Source: Coleophoma eucalyptorum (lineage: Eukaryota > Ascomycota > Leotiomycetes > Helotiales > Dermateaceae). Taken from it: a stretch of DNA of 64,000 nt. Under the pieces are notes generated by a model. It made no database searches, was not told the origin of the DNA, and saw nothing but the letters and a program-made list of their open reading frames with translations. The stretch covers positions 310,001 to 374,000 of the forward strand of contig JALRME010000023.1 of the NCBI GenBank assembly GCA_026120035.1, given 5' to 3'. Of the stretch, positions 46,499 through 58,267 are shown one piece after another; position 1 is the stretch's first letter; each line of letters opens with the position of its first letter. The position numbers were made by a program, and so were the translations under genes.

Positions 46499-46926
46499 AT
46501 GTCCTATTAGATGAACCCCCGTCATTCTCCTTTTTCTTTTCTTTCTCTTAGGATTCTTGGGTGGTTCTGCCCGATGTTCCAAGGCACATTTTTCGCAATA
46601 TTCGTGTCCACCTGAAAAGGATGCCGGTAAGTTCTTCAATGGTATGTGCTCGTAAATGTGGATAATCAAGGAACACTCCAGGAATAAGAACTACTCAGCG
46701 ATTGGGGAATAGTAGGTGGGATGAAAGAGAACTCGATCCACGACTTAAGGAATAAGAGTGAAGAATTTGGAAACTTAATTGTGTAAAGGCGAGAGCCCGT
46801 TTTGACAGCCATTTGGTCAAAGGAACAATTCCAATATAATTCGCCAAAATCCTTGGCCTGAAAGTTTTTAAAGAATCCATACTTGCATTTATTTCGGTGG
46901 TATGCTGGTCCGTGATGGTCTAACAT
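46499..46926 (-). other. Possible exons of a second small Cys/His protein or remnant
   Basis: One frame contains KCKYGFFKNF and GELYWNCSFDQMA (upstream). Another, after a TTTTCAG acceptor, contains GGHEYCEKCALEHRAEPPKN and a KRKKRKRR basic run ending at 46472. The W-x-C-S and C-x-x-C spacing recalls the 93-aa protein 1.5 kb away, but I found no phase-consistent splicing between the two parts. Could be chance, a pseudogene or a gene with more exons. Confidence 0.2.
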
Positions 46927-47196
46927 CTTCTGAATTATAGATATCCAGAACTGGATAAATAATGTATAAGGCGAGAAGTATGGTCTCTAAATGGCATACT
47001 AGATAGTTGATTTCAGGTTTCAAGGGACTATATAAAAGAGTATCATGTCACAAAATTGCAAAGATGAGCCTCAAGATTATCTTGGGTATCAAAGAGACAA
47101 ATATAAAAGCAGTACAATTGGTGGTTATTGATTTGTGGTTATCTCTATTGAGGTAACATCAGAACTGTTCACAGGTTAGTATAGATTTAAATGTGT

Positions 47197-48511
47197 TTAA
47201 CTGCCACGTACCTGAACTTTCTGATCAAGATCATATAGTCCTCCAACAGAGAGTTGTGGAACTTGCTGATACCTCTGCCTTAACTCAACCCGAGTATTTT
47301 GGAGAACTTGAATATAGCTCTGATTAGGTTCCTCTCGCATGGTTTTGATGAATGCATACGACATAGCACCTAGAAGACTTTTAGCATACCTTTCCAGAGA
47401 TCAAGGAAGAGTCGGACCTGTTGGAGCACCAGCAATACTAGTATCGGCAGATGTCTGGTCATCAGCACAACCGCTAAACATCCAAACATCCTTACCCTCA
47501 TTCTTCCAATCCTCAACAAAAACCTCTTCGCCAAGGCCATCCTCGTTGACAGACTTCTCCGGGCGGTGGTGAAGCGATTTGAAGAAGGACTGGGCTCCTC
47601 CAAAAAGAACCTTGGCATCTTCAACCTTCTTCGAGGAAAAGCCTCCTTGGAGAAGGTTCATGGCTGCCGTGGCTAAGTTAATGCCCTGCTTCACGTTGTC
47701 GATGAGATTCACATTTCCGGCCGTATCTGGTCTGTGAATATAATATATAAGCGATAGCGCATAGAATTTAAAGGGAGAGTCCGAAATAGTAGATTTCTAA
47801 GCAGCCCAGAAAGCGGAAATAAATGACAAGAGCATACCTGTAGACATATGGTAGCTCCACCGCACTGCCGGAGTGGCAACAGTCAAAGAGGATTGTGAGC
47901 CGAGCGGAAGGAATCATTGGTGATATAAGTGTTTTGTGGAGCTTGGAAGAAATTAGTATATGATTCTTCATCACCTCGAAAGCTAGCTCACAGTATCGCT
48001 GTCAATCTGACCATGAGATTCAAAATCTAGCGGACAAATAGTATCATCGAAGCTGGCCAGATTAGCTGGGTGAAAGTATTATGCTGTCTTACTTTCTTAC
48101 CCGGACTCTCTATCCCCGTCTGGATCTCGGACCTGGGCTGAAAGAATGATTAGCCCGAAGAAATGGATGTTGCAAATCAAACGTGCCTCCATGACCAGAG
48201 TAAGACAAGAAGACTGAATCGCCAGGACGATTGCCCGTGACGAGCCATTGAAATGCGGCCATCATGTTGGCACCAGTCGGTTCAAACGGAGTACCACGAT
48301 TTTCAGGAGCTGACAGACATTAGTATAGCATCTCTTCGGGGAGGAAGCACCCACTATCCGTCATCATCACCATGTCATGGCGATCTCCTGAGAAGCCTCG
48401 AGTTTCAACGAGGTATTTGCGAATATTCAAGGCATCATTGACACAACCCGATAATTGATGCTTGGTGCCAACGTAGTTAACCCCAATAAGAAGTGCTTTA
48501 CGGCGGGGCAT
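47197..48511 (-). CDS. Type I metacaspase-like caspase protein lacking a prodomain
   Basis: Seven-exon model, 322 aa: 48355-48511, 48187-48309, 48101-48137, 47992-48052, 47838-47941, 47418-47731, 47197-47369. It starts straight at the p20 core (MPRRKALLIGVNYVG), so the Gln/Asn-rich N-terminal prodomain of typical fungal metacaspases is absent. The catalytic dyad is His92 in SYSGHG and Cys148 in DCCHSG. RDPDGDRESGFDDTICP is the usual loop between them. The p10 part has FSGCADDQTSADT and AMSYAFIKTM. The second intron (48138-48186) must use a GC donor (GGAG|GCACGT): the only GT option breaks the frame, and reading through hits a stop. Metacaspases cleave after Arg or Lys and act in ageing, aggregate clearance and cell death. 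Alternatively it is a NACHT-type death-domain partner, but no such gene is near. Confidence 0.85.
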
Positions 48512-49149
48512 GATGAATACTTTGCGGCCGGTAGGCGTTGTTCAGAGAAGCCAATCACTTTCTCCGTATTTGGTATTTGGTATTTGGTATTTGATATTGG
48601 GTATTTAGTATTGGGAACGAAGTATATCGGCTTGTCTTGTCTTACTTCGTTTGTTGATAGCCTTGGCTAGAAAGGGCGATGTTGTGCTTGCTTTCTTGAT
48701 TGCTTCCTGAAAGCAAGCAGACTGTCAGCTATGCAGTAGTGACATACTGAGCTGCCGTGACTGGTTCCCCTTCCACGACTACGACTCTCGAAACTGACAG
48801 GCAGCTAAGCCGCATCAGGCCAGCTTCTCAGTGTGCACACTATCGACTTTGTGACATTACGATGGTGCCAATGGTGATTAAGTGCATGGGCTTGTTTTCA
48901 TGACTGTCTCTTGCACGTGCCATCATCATTATCAGCAGAAACGACAGCGCCTAAACATGCGCGGTTGTAGACAGCTCCATAGGAATAGGAGATATGCAAG
49001 GCAGGCCTCGGCTTCTCAGCACGATCCACACGTGATCTTGGCGAGGTGGGATGAAACTCGAGAGATATTTCGGCGTCGGCCGGAGAAGACAACACCGATT
49101 CAAATCCGAGTTTTCAATATCACCAGCACCCGCTTGATCATCTCTGGCA
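48512..49149. other. Divergent promoter region with a heptamer repeat
   Basis: Between the metacaspase (-) and Zn2Cys6 regulator (+) genes. TATTTGG-type heptamers recur seven or so times at about 48570-48615. No other feature. Confidence 0.55.
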
Positions 49150-51633
49150 ATGAGTGACGAGTCTCAAATACCGAACGAGTTGTCTTTGACGCCGGAAGAG
49201 GCCAATAAGATCATCCATTCCCACCGCAAAGTCCGCTATGGTGGGTGAAACTTTCATTACACTATCAAATGTCCACACTAATGTGGGATGCACAGGAACC
49301 GCGTGTTGGCCATGCAGACAGCGGAAGGTGAAATGCGATAACAAAAGCCCCTGTGAGAACTGTGTAAAACGAGATCATGCCAGTCTCTGTTCCTACCACC
49401 CCAAGAAGGACTCCCATCGCAACAGCTCCACCTCTACCACATCTGTGGCAGGTGTGAAGAGAGGCCGGTCACCAGATAGTGAGCCACGACGTGACGAGAG
49501 TGATCGGTGGCCAAAAACTGCAGGTATGCAACTGATGCGTGAGTCTCTTCTTGACATGAACTGATCGATATCAGACGAGGACGGCACCAACGAGTCACGT
49601 TACTTGGGACAAAATAGTATTGCAGCCTTTCTAAGTGAAGAAACACGAGCAGGCAAAACTCCTGGAGACGGAGAACAGGACGTGATCCGGAAAGATATAA
49701 TGCCAATTTTGGGACTCCAGATATCATCAGATCCGTTTCCATTCATGTCTAAAGCTCATATGGACAAGATTCGGCATGATATTGCTGCAGCACTGCCGTC
49801 TGACCGAGAGATTCTCAAGTATGTTAGTGTGGAAGAAACTCAAGACACTTTACTGACTGTCACCAGAACTTTTCAGATATATAAACAGGTTGTTCAGCCA
49901 TTTTGGGGATTATTGATAGATATCGAAGAGTTTGAGTCCAAACTATGTGTCTATCTCGAAGATAGAGTCTCGAGTGCGAGACATTCAGTAGGCGAGATGA
50001 AAGGAGTATCGGTTGCTTGGTTGGGGATGTTGTTTGCGGTGCTTGCTGTAGCAACAAATTACTCAGAACTTGGGTATCACAAACGGGTTGCGACTTCGCA
50101 AGCATTTGGTATGTTACTCAGCACTCTTGATGAACCATCCTGACATTCACTCGCAGTCCACACATCATTCCACTGTCTAAGATTATCAAACTTCTTGATC
50201 AGACCATCACTTGAATCGTTGCAAGCCCTTCTTATTCTTGGGTTTGTCTTAGCAAATGACATGAAAGCCGAAGCTTCATGGGCTCTTTTAGGATTGACTT
50301 GTCGATTAGCGCAGGCTCTGGGACTGCACCGAGGGCCAAATGAAAATGGCCGTCTCCAAGAACGTCCAGCAGGTGATCTTCCCCGGAGAAAGCTATGGTA
50401 AGATTGCTAGGCGCACATTCTATATCCACTCTGACGCTCTATAGGTGGGCAATCTTGTGGCAAGATAGTCTACTGTCATTATCGTTCGACCGCTGCCCCA
50501 TCGCTTCTTTAAGTCTAACGAGATGTCAACTGCCTCTCGGGCCTACAGCTATGTCAGAGGGCTTTTCATATTGTGAAGGGATGTACCATCTTTGCCAGAA
50601 GATTCTTCAAAGCGTCGGTAATGATTCTACAACTGCACAGCCAGATTTCAACCAGATTATCGCAGACTGCATGGCTGTAGAAAACATTCGACAACAAGTC
50701 TATCCGCGATACCGATCGAAGGAAGCATGCAAGACAGTGCAGGATAGGCTCCATCACTTTGCCATCCGTCTTCATACCTCTTTTGTTGTCTCGGTCATTT
50801 GTCGCCCTGCTCTGCATCGTGAACGAAGCAGTACCATGGATACTGCACAGAAGAATCTACTTGCGGAGAAATGCAAACAGAACTTGACAGAGACAGTACG
50901 GATGTATTTGAAGATGCACTCACTTAGCGTAATTCCAACTCGGTCTTGGGCTTTCACGTATCACAGCCTTTCATCGGCTGTTCTTCTTGGCATCCTTGGA
51001 GAGACGAAGACGGATCCTGAAGTACGTTCGCTTCAAGGAAATCTGATTTCAGCTCTCTCAGCGACCGCAGTTAAGGACCAGACTTCGGGTCAACTACCAA
51101 AATCCGACAAAGACATTGAGTTGAGCGGTCCCTTGTCACGAGCATTGATTGCGCTCAGGAATATATATGAGCATGGTTGGGTGACGGATAGTAGCCGGCA
51201 GTCTTCAGCGCCCGATGCGCCACCAATGGACGAGCAGGAACAATTTGATCAGCAGCAGCAAAATGCAGCGATTGCAATGGCGTCTATGCAGAACAATGGG
51301 GTTCTGCCTCCGTAAGCGCCTGCTATGCGACCTTTACGAACGAATGTGCTGACAATACCTTAGCTTGGATTATGCACAGCAAATACCAATGGGTCCAGGG
51401 GATTTACAATCCGTTGAGCAAACGCTGAATATGTCACCTATGGATCTTTTTGATTCAATCTTCTGGGGTACGTCTTGCTCTAACAACTAGCACATTTCGA
51501 ATATGCGCAAACCGCCCCACATCCATAATCGTGTACCCGGTGCTAATCTAGAATACAAACTGTAGATCCATACGCAACAACAGTCGACCAGAACTCAGGC
51601 TTCGACTTCACTCAACAACTCTACCCTCTTTAA
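49150..51633 (+). CDS. Zn2Cys6 transcription factor next to the PDR transporter
   Basis: Seven-exon model, 710 aa: 49150-49240, 49296-49523, 49575-50108, 50157-50397, 50445-51311, 51364-51467, 51566-51633, all phases consistent. The zinc cluster follows RKVRYGTACWPCRQRKVKCD: Cys34, 37, 44, 50, 53 and 62 (CX2CX6CX5CX2CX8C). SRYLGQNSIAAFL (about 113-125) and LRRPSL-type helices lead into the middle homology region, with WALLGLTCRLAQALGLHR and RRKLWWAILWQDSLLSL, the standard fungal_trans core. The C-terminus ends with a Gln-rich and then acidic-aromatic tail (FDSIFWDPYATTVDQ), a plausible activation domain. It lies 0.9 kb upstream of the ABC transporter on the same strand, so a regulator-efflux pair is likely but unproven. 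Confidence 0.9.
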
Positions 51634-52558
51634 CTAATCTGAATCTGAAGTTGAGGTAACTCCCCCTCAAAATGATCTTGCATCTAAGGTAGCGGCGGAA
51701 CGGCGATTTCGAGGAAAAGTTTGTGGGTGTTCAGGAATGATTACGAACCAAGGGAGCAATTCTGACTTGTGGAGAAAACTCAAATATATGATTAATGACT
51801 CCAACGACGTGTTTACAAAGTCCATTCAAGGTAAAGAAAAGTTCGGTCTCGCGTCTTTCGGTGCTCATGGAGAGCGAGAAGGCACGTGCTGACTCAGCAA
51901 GCGACAAGAGCCAAACAAAGAGTGTGCCACGGACTCCGAGACTGGCACAAAAAGTCCGGCGGACATTTTGAGCACTTCTCAGGGCCCAACTTCCCAAACC
52001 CTCGGAATCGGATTCGCTCTGCTTGGCCTAGCGTTTCTGATGCTTCTCTCCCATCCTCCACCCACGTTCGCCTTGGCTCCCATCATCGACCGTCTGCGAT
52101 ACTTCGTAGCTCCCTGTCATTTTGCACCTTAAGCTCCATAAATCCCCGTATAACAGCAAAAGGCTGCTCAAAGTCCCACTGCCAAACCGTCTCACGGCAA
52201 TGTTTACCAGTGGTTTTGGCTCCGTTGGAAGGGCCGACCCTCTACGGGCCCCCCGCCGGCGCAACTCCTTTTCCTGTCCGGACATCTCGACGTCGTTAAA
52301 TGCCGTACAAATGAGTAAGAATAGGTAGCGATAAGATTTGTCTCCACAGCATCTAGCCCTATGCCTGTACCTCCACTTTGTTTATTATCGTTCGATCTCT
52401 CTCTTATAATTTTGATTCTCCTCCTTATTCACTATCTTTCTCTTTAGCATTAGCTGTTCAAGTGGGTAATAAGACCCTTTGTACGTTTCCTATCACTCGT
52501 CAAATATCCGCCACAATAATAAACCCGAGGGACTACTCAATTTCGAAACCAAAAACTC
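51634..52558. other. Promoter and 5' leader of the PDR transporter
   Basis: Intergenic region between the regulator and the transporter. The last 180 bp are pyrimidine-rich (TCTCTCTTATAATTTTG), typical of a fungal transcription start zone. CGG-containing segments around 52243-52265 could be zinc-cluster sites, but this cannot be shown by eye. Confidence 0.5.
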
Positions 52559-55500
52559 ATGGCGGCTCAAGAGCCCGAGGCATATGCCTCCGTTGTGCCA
52601 CAACATGCTGCGACCTCAGGAAATTTTATCACCCGGACGCTTTCGCAAGTATCAGCATTCAGCGAACGTCGACACAGTCGCGCTTACGATGAGGATCTGG
52701 AGGGAAAGGATGGACCAATCAGTCTTGCAGAGGACTGGTCAATGATGCCAGACGTGAAGGGCTTCCAAGTCCAAGGCGAGAAGGACCAGGTTAAGCAGAG
52801 AAAGTTGGGTGTCACATGGAGAGATCTTGTTGTGAAGGGTGTTGGTGCCGATGCCGCCTTTAACGAGAACGTGCTCTCCCAATTTCTACCGGCCAAGTTC
52901 AAGGGAGGAGATCAGGGAGCTCCGTTGAAGACGATCATCGATCACGGCCATGGCTGTGTTAAGCCTGGAGAGATGCTTCTTGTGCTAGGGCGACCAGGTG
53001 CGGGATGCACAACCTTGTTGAAGGTGCTCGCCAATCGACGAAACGGTTACGCTGAAGTTGAAGGCGATGTCAAGTTTGGAGCTCTAGACCATAAGCAAGC
53101 GGCACAATACCGTGGTCAGATCGTCATGAACACGGAAGACGAGCTGTTCTTTCCTTCTCTTACAGTAGGTGAGACAATCGACTTTGCTACTCGAATGAAG
53201 GTTCCATACCATCTCCCTTCTAATCAGCCCAATGCCATCAGCTACCAACAGGAGAACCGTGATTTTCTTCTCAAATCGATGGGTATTTCACACACTTTCG
53301 ATACTAAAGTTGGCAACGAATTCGTCCGCGGTGTCTCGGGAGGAGAACGAAAACGTGTATCTATTATCGAAACCATGGCGACTCGTGGTAGTGTCTTTTG
53401 CTGGGATAATAGCACCCGAGGTCTTGATGCCAGTACAGCACTCGAATATACCAAGGCTATCCGCGCCATGACTGATATATTTGGCCTGTCTACTATCGTT
53501 ACCCTCTATCAAGCCGGAAATGGCATCTACAACCTGTTCGATAAAGTCCTTGTCCTTGATGAAGGGAAGGAAATATACTATGGACCTATGAAGCAAGCTA
53601 GGCCGTTCATGGAGGAGTTAGGATTCGTTTGTGCTGATGGCGCCAATGTTGCCGACTTTTTAACAGGCGTTACAGTCCCTACGGAGCGCAAGATTAGGGA
53701 CGGGTTCGAGGCCAGATTCCCAAGAACTGCCGACGATATTCGGGCTGCATACCAATCATCGCCGATCAAATCAGCGATGGAGGCTGAATACAACTTTCCA
53801 GATTCAGATGCGGCCAAACAACAAACAGACGATTTCAAAGAGTCAGTCTCATACGAGAAACACCCGAGCTTACCAAAAGGCTCTCAACTTACTGTCAGCT
53901 TCCCAAATCAAGTCAAAGCCTGCGTCAAGCGTCAATATCAAATAATTTTAGGTGATAAGGCAACGTTTTTAATTAAGCAAGCCTCCTCAATTGCCCAGGC
54001 TCTGATTGCAGGATCACTTTTCTACAATGCACCAGCCAACTCTGGTGGTCTCTTCGTTAAAGGAGGCGCCCTTTTCTTCTCGCTGCTTTTTAACTCGCTA
54101 CTGGCCATGTCTGAAGTGACAGACTCCTTCTCCGGTCGCCCTGTTCTTGCCAAGCATCGAGCATTTGCATTGTACCACCCTGCCGCTTTCTGTATTGCTC
54201 AAATATGTGCCGATATTCCGGTCCTTCTCTTTCAAGTCAGCTCCTTTTCTCTCATCCTATACTTCATGGTTGGGTTGAAACAGGATGCTGCCGCCTTCTT
54301 CACTTACTGGATCATTGTCCTCATAACTTCACTCGTCATGACGGCCTTCTTTAGGGCTATTGGAGCAGCTTTCTCCACTTTCGATGCTGCAAGTAAGGTC
54401 TCTGGATTTGCTGTCTCAGCTCTTATCATGTATACCGGCTACATGATCCCCAAACCATCCATGCATCCATGGTTCGTTTGGATCTTCTGGATTGATCCTT
54501 TGGCATATGGCTTCGAAGCTATCATTGCTAATGAATTCCACAATACCATAATTCCTTGTGTGGGCACCAACCTGGTCCCGAACGGTGCTACATATACATC
54601 TTCCGTTAATCAGGCCTGTGCAGGTGTGAAGGGTGCTCTTCCCGGCGCTACTTTCGTGACTGGAGACCAGTACCTTGCCAGTCTCAGCTACAGCCACAGC
54701 CATGTCTGGAGAAACTTTGGTATCCTTATTGCTTGGTGGGTATTCTTTGTCGCCATTACCATCTTCTTCACATCAAAGTGGGAAGAGAATGGTGGAAAAA
54801 GTGGCTTTCTTCTCCTTCCAAGAGAAAAGGCCAAGAAAATTGCAGCTGTACCTCGAGATGAGGAATCCCAAGCTCCAAAAGACCGTCCTATCAACTCTAG
54901 CAACTCCTCCTCAACTGCAATCGACACCAAACCCGAGAACAAAACTGATCAACAACTCATCCGCAATACTTCAGTTTTCACCTGGAAGAATCTTACGTAT
55001 ACTGTCAAAACCCCATCCGGGGATCGTGTTCTTTTAGATGATGTTCAAGGATGGGTCAAACCTGGCATGCTGGGAGCACTTATGGGATCTTCAGGTGCTG
55101 GAAAGACTACACTCCTGGATGTGCTTGCTCAGCGCAAGACAGATGGTACAATCAAAGGATCCATCCTTGTCGACGGTCGGCCTCTTACTCTCAGTTTTCA
55201 ACGTTCTGCCGGATATTGCGAGCAACTGGACGTACATGAACCTCTTGCAACTGTTAGAGAAGCGCTTGAATTTTCCGCTCTCCTGCGCCAATCTCGTGAT
55301 ACTCCTCGTGAAGAGAAGTTGAAATATGTCGATACCATTATTGACCTTTTAGAGATGCATGACATTGAAAATTGTTTGATTGGTTCTCCTGGAGCTGGTT
55401 TATCTGTCGAACAGCGGAAGAGACTTACAATCGGTGTTGAGCTTGTTAGTCGTAAGTATCTCTGTTACTATAACAATCCTAGACCATGAAAGATTATGCT

Positions 55501-56940
55501 AACACGTTCGTTCTTCCAGGTCCTCGCATCCTAATCTTCCTCGACGAGCCTACGTCTGGGCTTGATGGTCAAGCTGCTTACAATATCGTACGCTTCTTGA
55601 GAAAACTTGCCGACGTTGGCCAAGCTGTTTTAGTCACTATCCATCAGCCATCCGCTCAACTCTTTGCCCAATTCGACAGCCTTCTTTTGCTTGCTAAGGG
55701 AGGCAAAACTGTCTACTTTGGAGACATTGGTGACAATGCCTCGACCATCAAGGATTACTTTGCTCGCTACGACGCCCCATGTCCTAAGGACGCAAACCCG
55801 GCAGAGCATATGATTGACGTTGTCTCGGGAGTTCTTTCTCAAGGCCGCGACTGGAATAAGGTCTGGCTAGAATCTCCTGAGCATGAGAAGACTGTCAAGG
55901 AGCTAGATCGAATGATTAACGAAGCTGCTTCAAAACCACCTGGAACTGAAGATGATGGTCTTGAGTTTGCGGCTACTATGTGGGATCAGATAAAGCTCGT
56001 AACACATCGAATGAACGTATCCGTGTACCGCAATACGGACTACGTTAACAACAAGTTCGCTTTACATATCGGCTCCGCTCTCTTTAATGGATTCTCTTTC
56101 TGGATGATCGGTAACTCAGTGGCCGATCTTCAACTCCGTCTCTTCGCCATCTTCAACTTTATTTTCGTCGCCCCTGGTGTTATAGGCCAGCTTCAACCCC
56201 TTTTCATCGAACGTCGCGACATCTACGAGACGCGCGAGAAGAAATCCAAGATGTACAGCTGGGTAGCCTTCGTTACAGGCCTTATTGTTTCTGAGCTCCC
56301 ATACCTCGTAATCTGCGCCGTGCAGTACTTCTTCTGCTTTTACTACACCGTCGGCTTCCCATCCGAATCCAGCAAATCTGCATCCGTCTTCTTTGTCATG
56401 CTCTGCTACGAATTTGTATACACCGGCATCGGACAATTTGTTGCTGCATACGCACCCAACGCCGTCTTCGCCTCTCTGGTAAACCCATTGATCATCGGAA
56501 CGCTAGTCTCCTTCTGCGGTGTCCTTGTACCTTACGGCCAGATTCAGGCCTTCTGGAGATACTGGATGTACTATCTCAACCCTTTCAACTATCTCATGGG
56601 CTCACTCCTTGTCTTCACTACTTTCGACGCACCTGTCTCGTGCCGTGAGAAGGAATTCGCCGTCTTTAATCCACCCTCCAACTCTACTTGCATCGAGTAT
56701 CTGGCCGACTATATGCAAGGTATGGGTGCGCGCGCGAACCTCATTAATCCCGATGCTACTGAAAGCTGTAAGGTCTGTGAGTACCGTGTCGGTTCTGATT
56801 ATCTCTCTACTATCAACTTGCCGGATTACTACTACGGCTGGAGAGATGCTGCCATCGTAGCTCTCTTTGTGTTCTCCGGATATGCTTTGGTTTATCTGTT
56901 GATGAAGCTGAGGACAAAGAGGAGTAAGACTGCGGAGTAA
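52559..56940 (+). CDS. PDR-type (ABC-G) full multidrug transporter
   Basis: Two exons, 52559-55451 and 55520-56940, 1,437 aa, the normal length for PDR transporters. The single 68-nt intron splits [16 protein letters not shown] just before the second Walker B. The order is (NBD-TMD)2. NBD1 has the atypical PDR Walker [10 protein letters not shown] (144-152, Cys in place of Lys), signature [11 protein letters not shown] and Walker [15 protein letters not shown]2 has a canonical GSSGAGKTT (about 843-851) with a degenerate signature [10 protein letters not shown] and [13 protein letters not shown]. Such mirror-image asymmetry is the rule in this family. Six TM helices follow each NBD, with [14 protein letters not shown] and a Cys-containing extracellular loop near the end. 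Located in the plasma membrane, it exports hydrophobic drugs or toxins using ATP. Probably controlled by the adjacent Zn2Cys6 regulator. Confidence 0.95.
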
Positions 56941-57769
56941 GCTTGCTCACTCGCTATGTATTTTCCTTTATCTTAATGTATTCTACTGTTTGTTGTGGCG
57001 TTAAGGGCATAGATTTGGGTGGCTATAGATCTCCTAGACTTTTTTCCTTTGCCTCTTTGGGTAGCTATCGTCTACTCATTTGTTTTGGCATGAACCTCTT
57101 TCTTCAAAAGACAGAAATAAACTTAAAACATAACTCAATTTATTTTGCTCATTAGTAAAATAGAAAATTAACAACCATCCAATTATCAAAATGCTCTTTA
57201 TGAAGTAGTGACAGAAGCCATAGTCCAGTGTCTACCTGTTTCCTAGTTTTGTTTGTAGACTTTTTGTGGATTTTGCGGCCTCTCCTCTCTGCCTTTCAGG
57301 GGGTACTATAGATGTTCTGACAAAGGTATGGAAGTATATTTGCCAGAAGATTCTTCGAGGTGTGGCAAAGGAAACTCGTGTTAGTGCTCTTGGCGATAAA
57401 CACTTATCATTAGCTATATCTCAAAGGCATGTGTTTTAGAAGATTCCATTTCTTCAATGAGGCAAAAAGGTCGCATGGTTATGTCAAGAACTCAGTCATG
57501 CAAGGCAGGCAAGGTAGTTTTCGTGGAAGGTAACTAGCATAGGATAGAACAAGGTAGCAAGCCATCCTATCCTCCGCTCCCTCAATCAACACCATGTCTA
57601 TCCCCTGCTTATCTAGCCTTCCGATCTCTCGCGACAACGCAAGCCTAGCACCGCTCTTTCTAAGAGAAGAAGAAGAAGAAGCAGCAGCTAATAACATGCC
57701 TCACCCATACTCCTTAATAAGATTGAGAGTAGCTCATAATATGAAGCCATCAATTCCATTGAGTGCACC
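56941..57769. other. Convergent 3' spacer
   Basis: 3' regions of the transporter (+) and the Myb-like gene (-). AT-rich; no gene seen. Confidence 0.55.
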
Positions 57770-58267
57770 CTAAGAATCGGTGTCTCCCTCGGCAGCAGAA
57801 GACGACGCAGCAGCATCCGCACCCTCATCCTTGTCCTCATTTGCATCAGCTTCAACAACTTTCTCACTCTTCTTCTTCTTTGCAGCAGCAGCAGGCGTCT
57901 TCTTGCCCTTCTTGCTAGGAGTAGGTGGAACAGCGTCGGCGCTGGTGTTAGCACGAGTACGGACGCGCTTCTTAGGCGTCTGCGTAACAAGAACGTCTTT
58001 GTCGGTATCTTTATCCTTGTCCTTGTCCTTACTTTTGTCCTTGTCACCATCACCAATATCACCTGATGAGCTAGTAGCGGCGCCGGCATCCTCCATGGAT
58101 TTCTTGAAGCGGGACCAGCGCTTGGTGATGCTGCTGGGTTGAATGGAGGAGCTGGGGTCGAACTCCTTGCAGATGTCGCCCCAGTTGATCTTTTCGGTGA
58201 AGTTGTCACTGACGGTTTTCAGCATGGCGTACATCAGACGATGGTGGTCATCAATGGTGGCAGGCAT
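57770..58267 (-). CDS. Small Myb/SANT-like protein with lysine- and acid-rich tail
   Basis: 165 aa in one coding exon. Residues 1-60 (MPATIDDHHRLMYAMLKTVS through INWGDICKEF and ITKRWSRFKKSMED) form three predicted helices, with Trp29 and Trp51 in the helical pattern of a fungal Myb/SANT-like DNA-binding domain. A repetitive KDKDKDKDTDK run follows, then KKRVRTR, a lysine-rich KKGKK/KKKKSEK region and an acidic Ala/Ser tail, typical of a nuclear chromatin protein. A 5' UTR intron is likely: donor GTAAGT at 58345-58350 and acceptor ending at 58281, only 14 nt before the ATG. Molecular function is unknown. The opposite-strand ORFs here are shadows of the repetitive region. Confidence 0.75.
   Translation of the reverse strand: MPATIDDHHRLMYAMLKTVSDNFTEKINWGDICKEFDPSSSIQPSSITKRWSRFKKSMEDAGAATSSSGDIGDGDKDKSKDKDKDKDTDKDVLVTQTPKKRVRTRANTSADAVPPTPSKKGKKTPAAAAKKKKSEKVVEADANEDKDEGADAAASSSAAEGDTDS

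Larger units (their letters stand above)
45223..47196. other. Spacer with minisatellite and uncertain ORFs
   Basis: AT-rich, with a 12-bp minisatellite at about 45661-45790. On the minus strand at 46499-46926 there are frames with GGHEYCEKCALEHR and a lysine/arginine-rich stretch, after a GGCATCCTTTTCAG acceptor-like site. These might be part of a second small Cys/His protein but could not be assembled. Confidence 0.4.

Noticed and set aside
57688..58209. 173-codon minus ORF overlapping the Myb-like gene
   Set aside because: Shadow frame of the lysine/aspartate-rich repeat; some of these frames begin at non-ATG codons.
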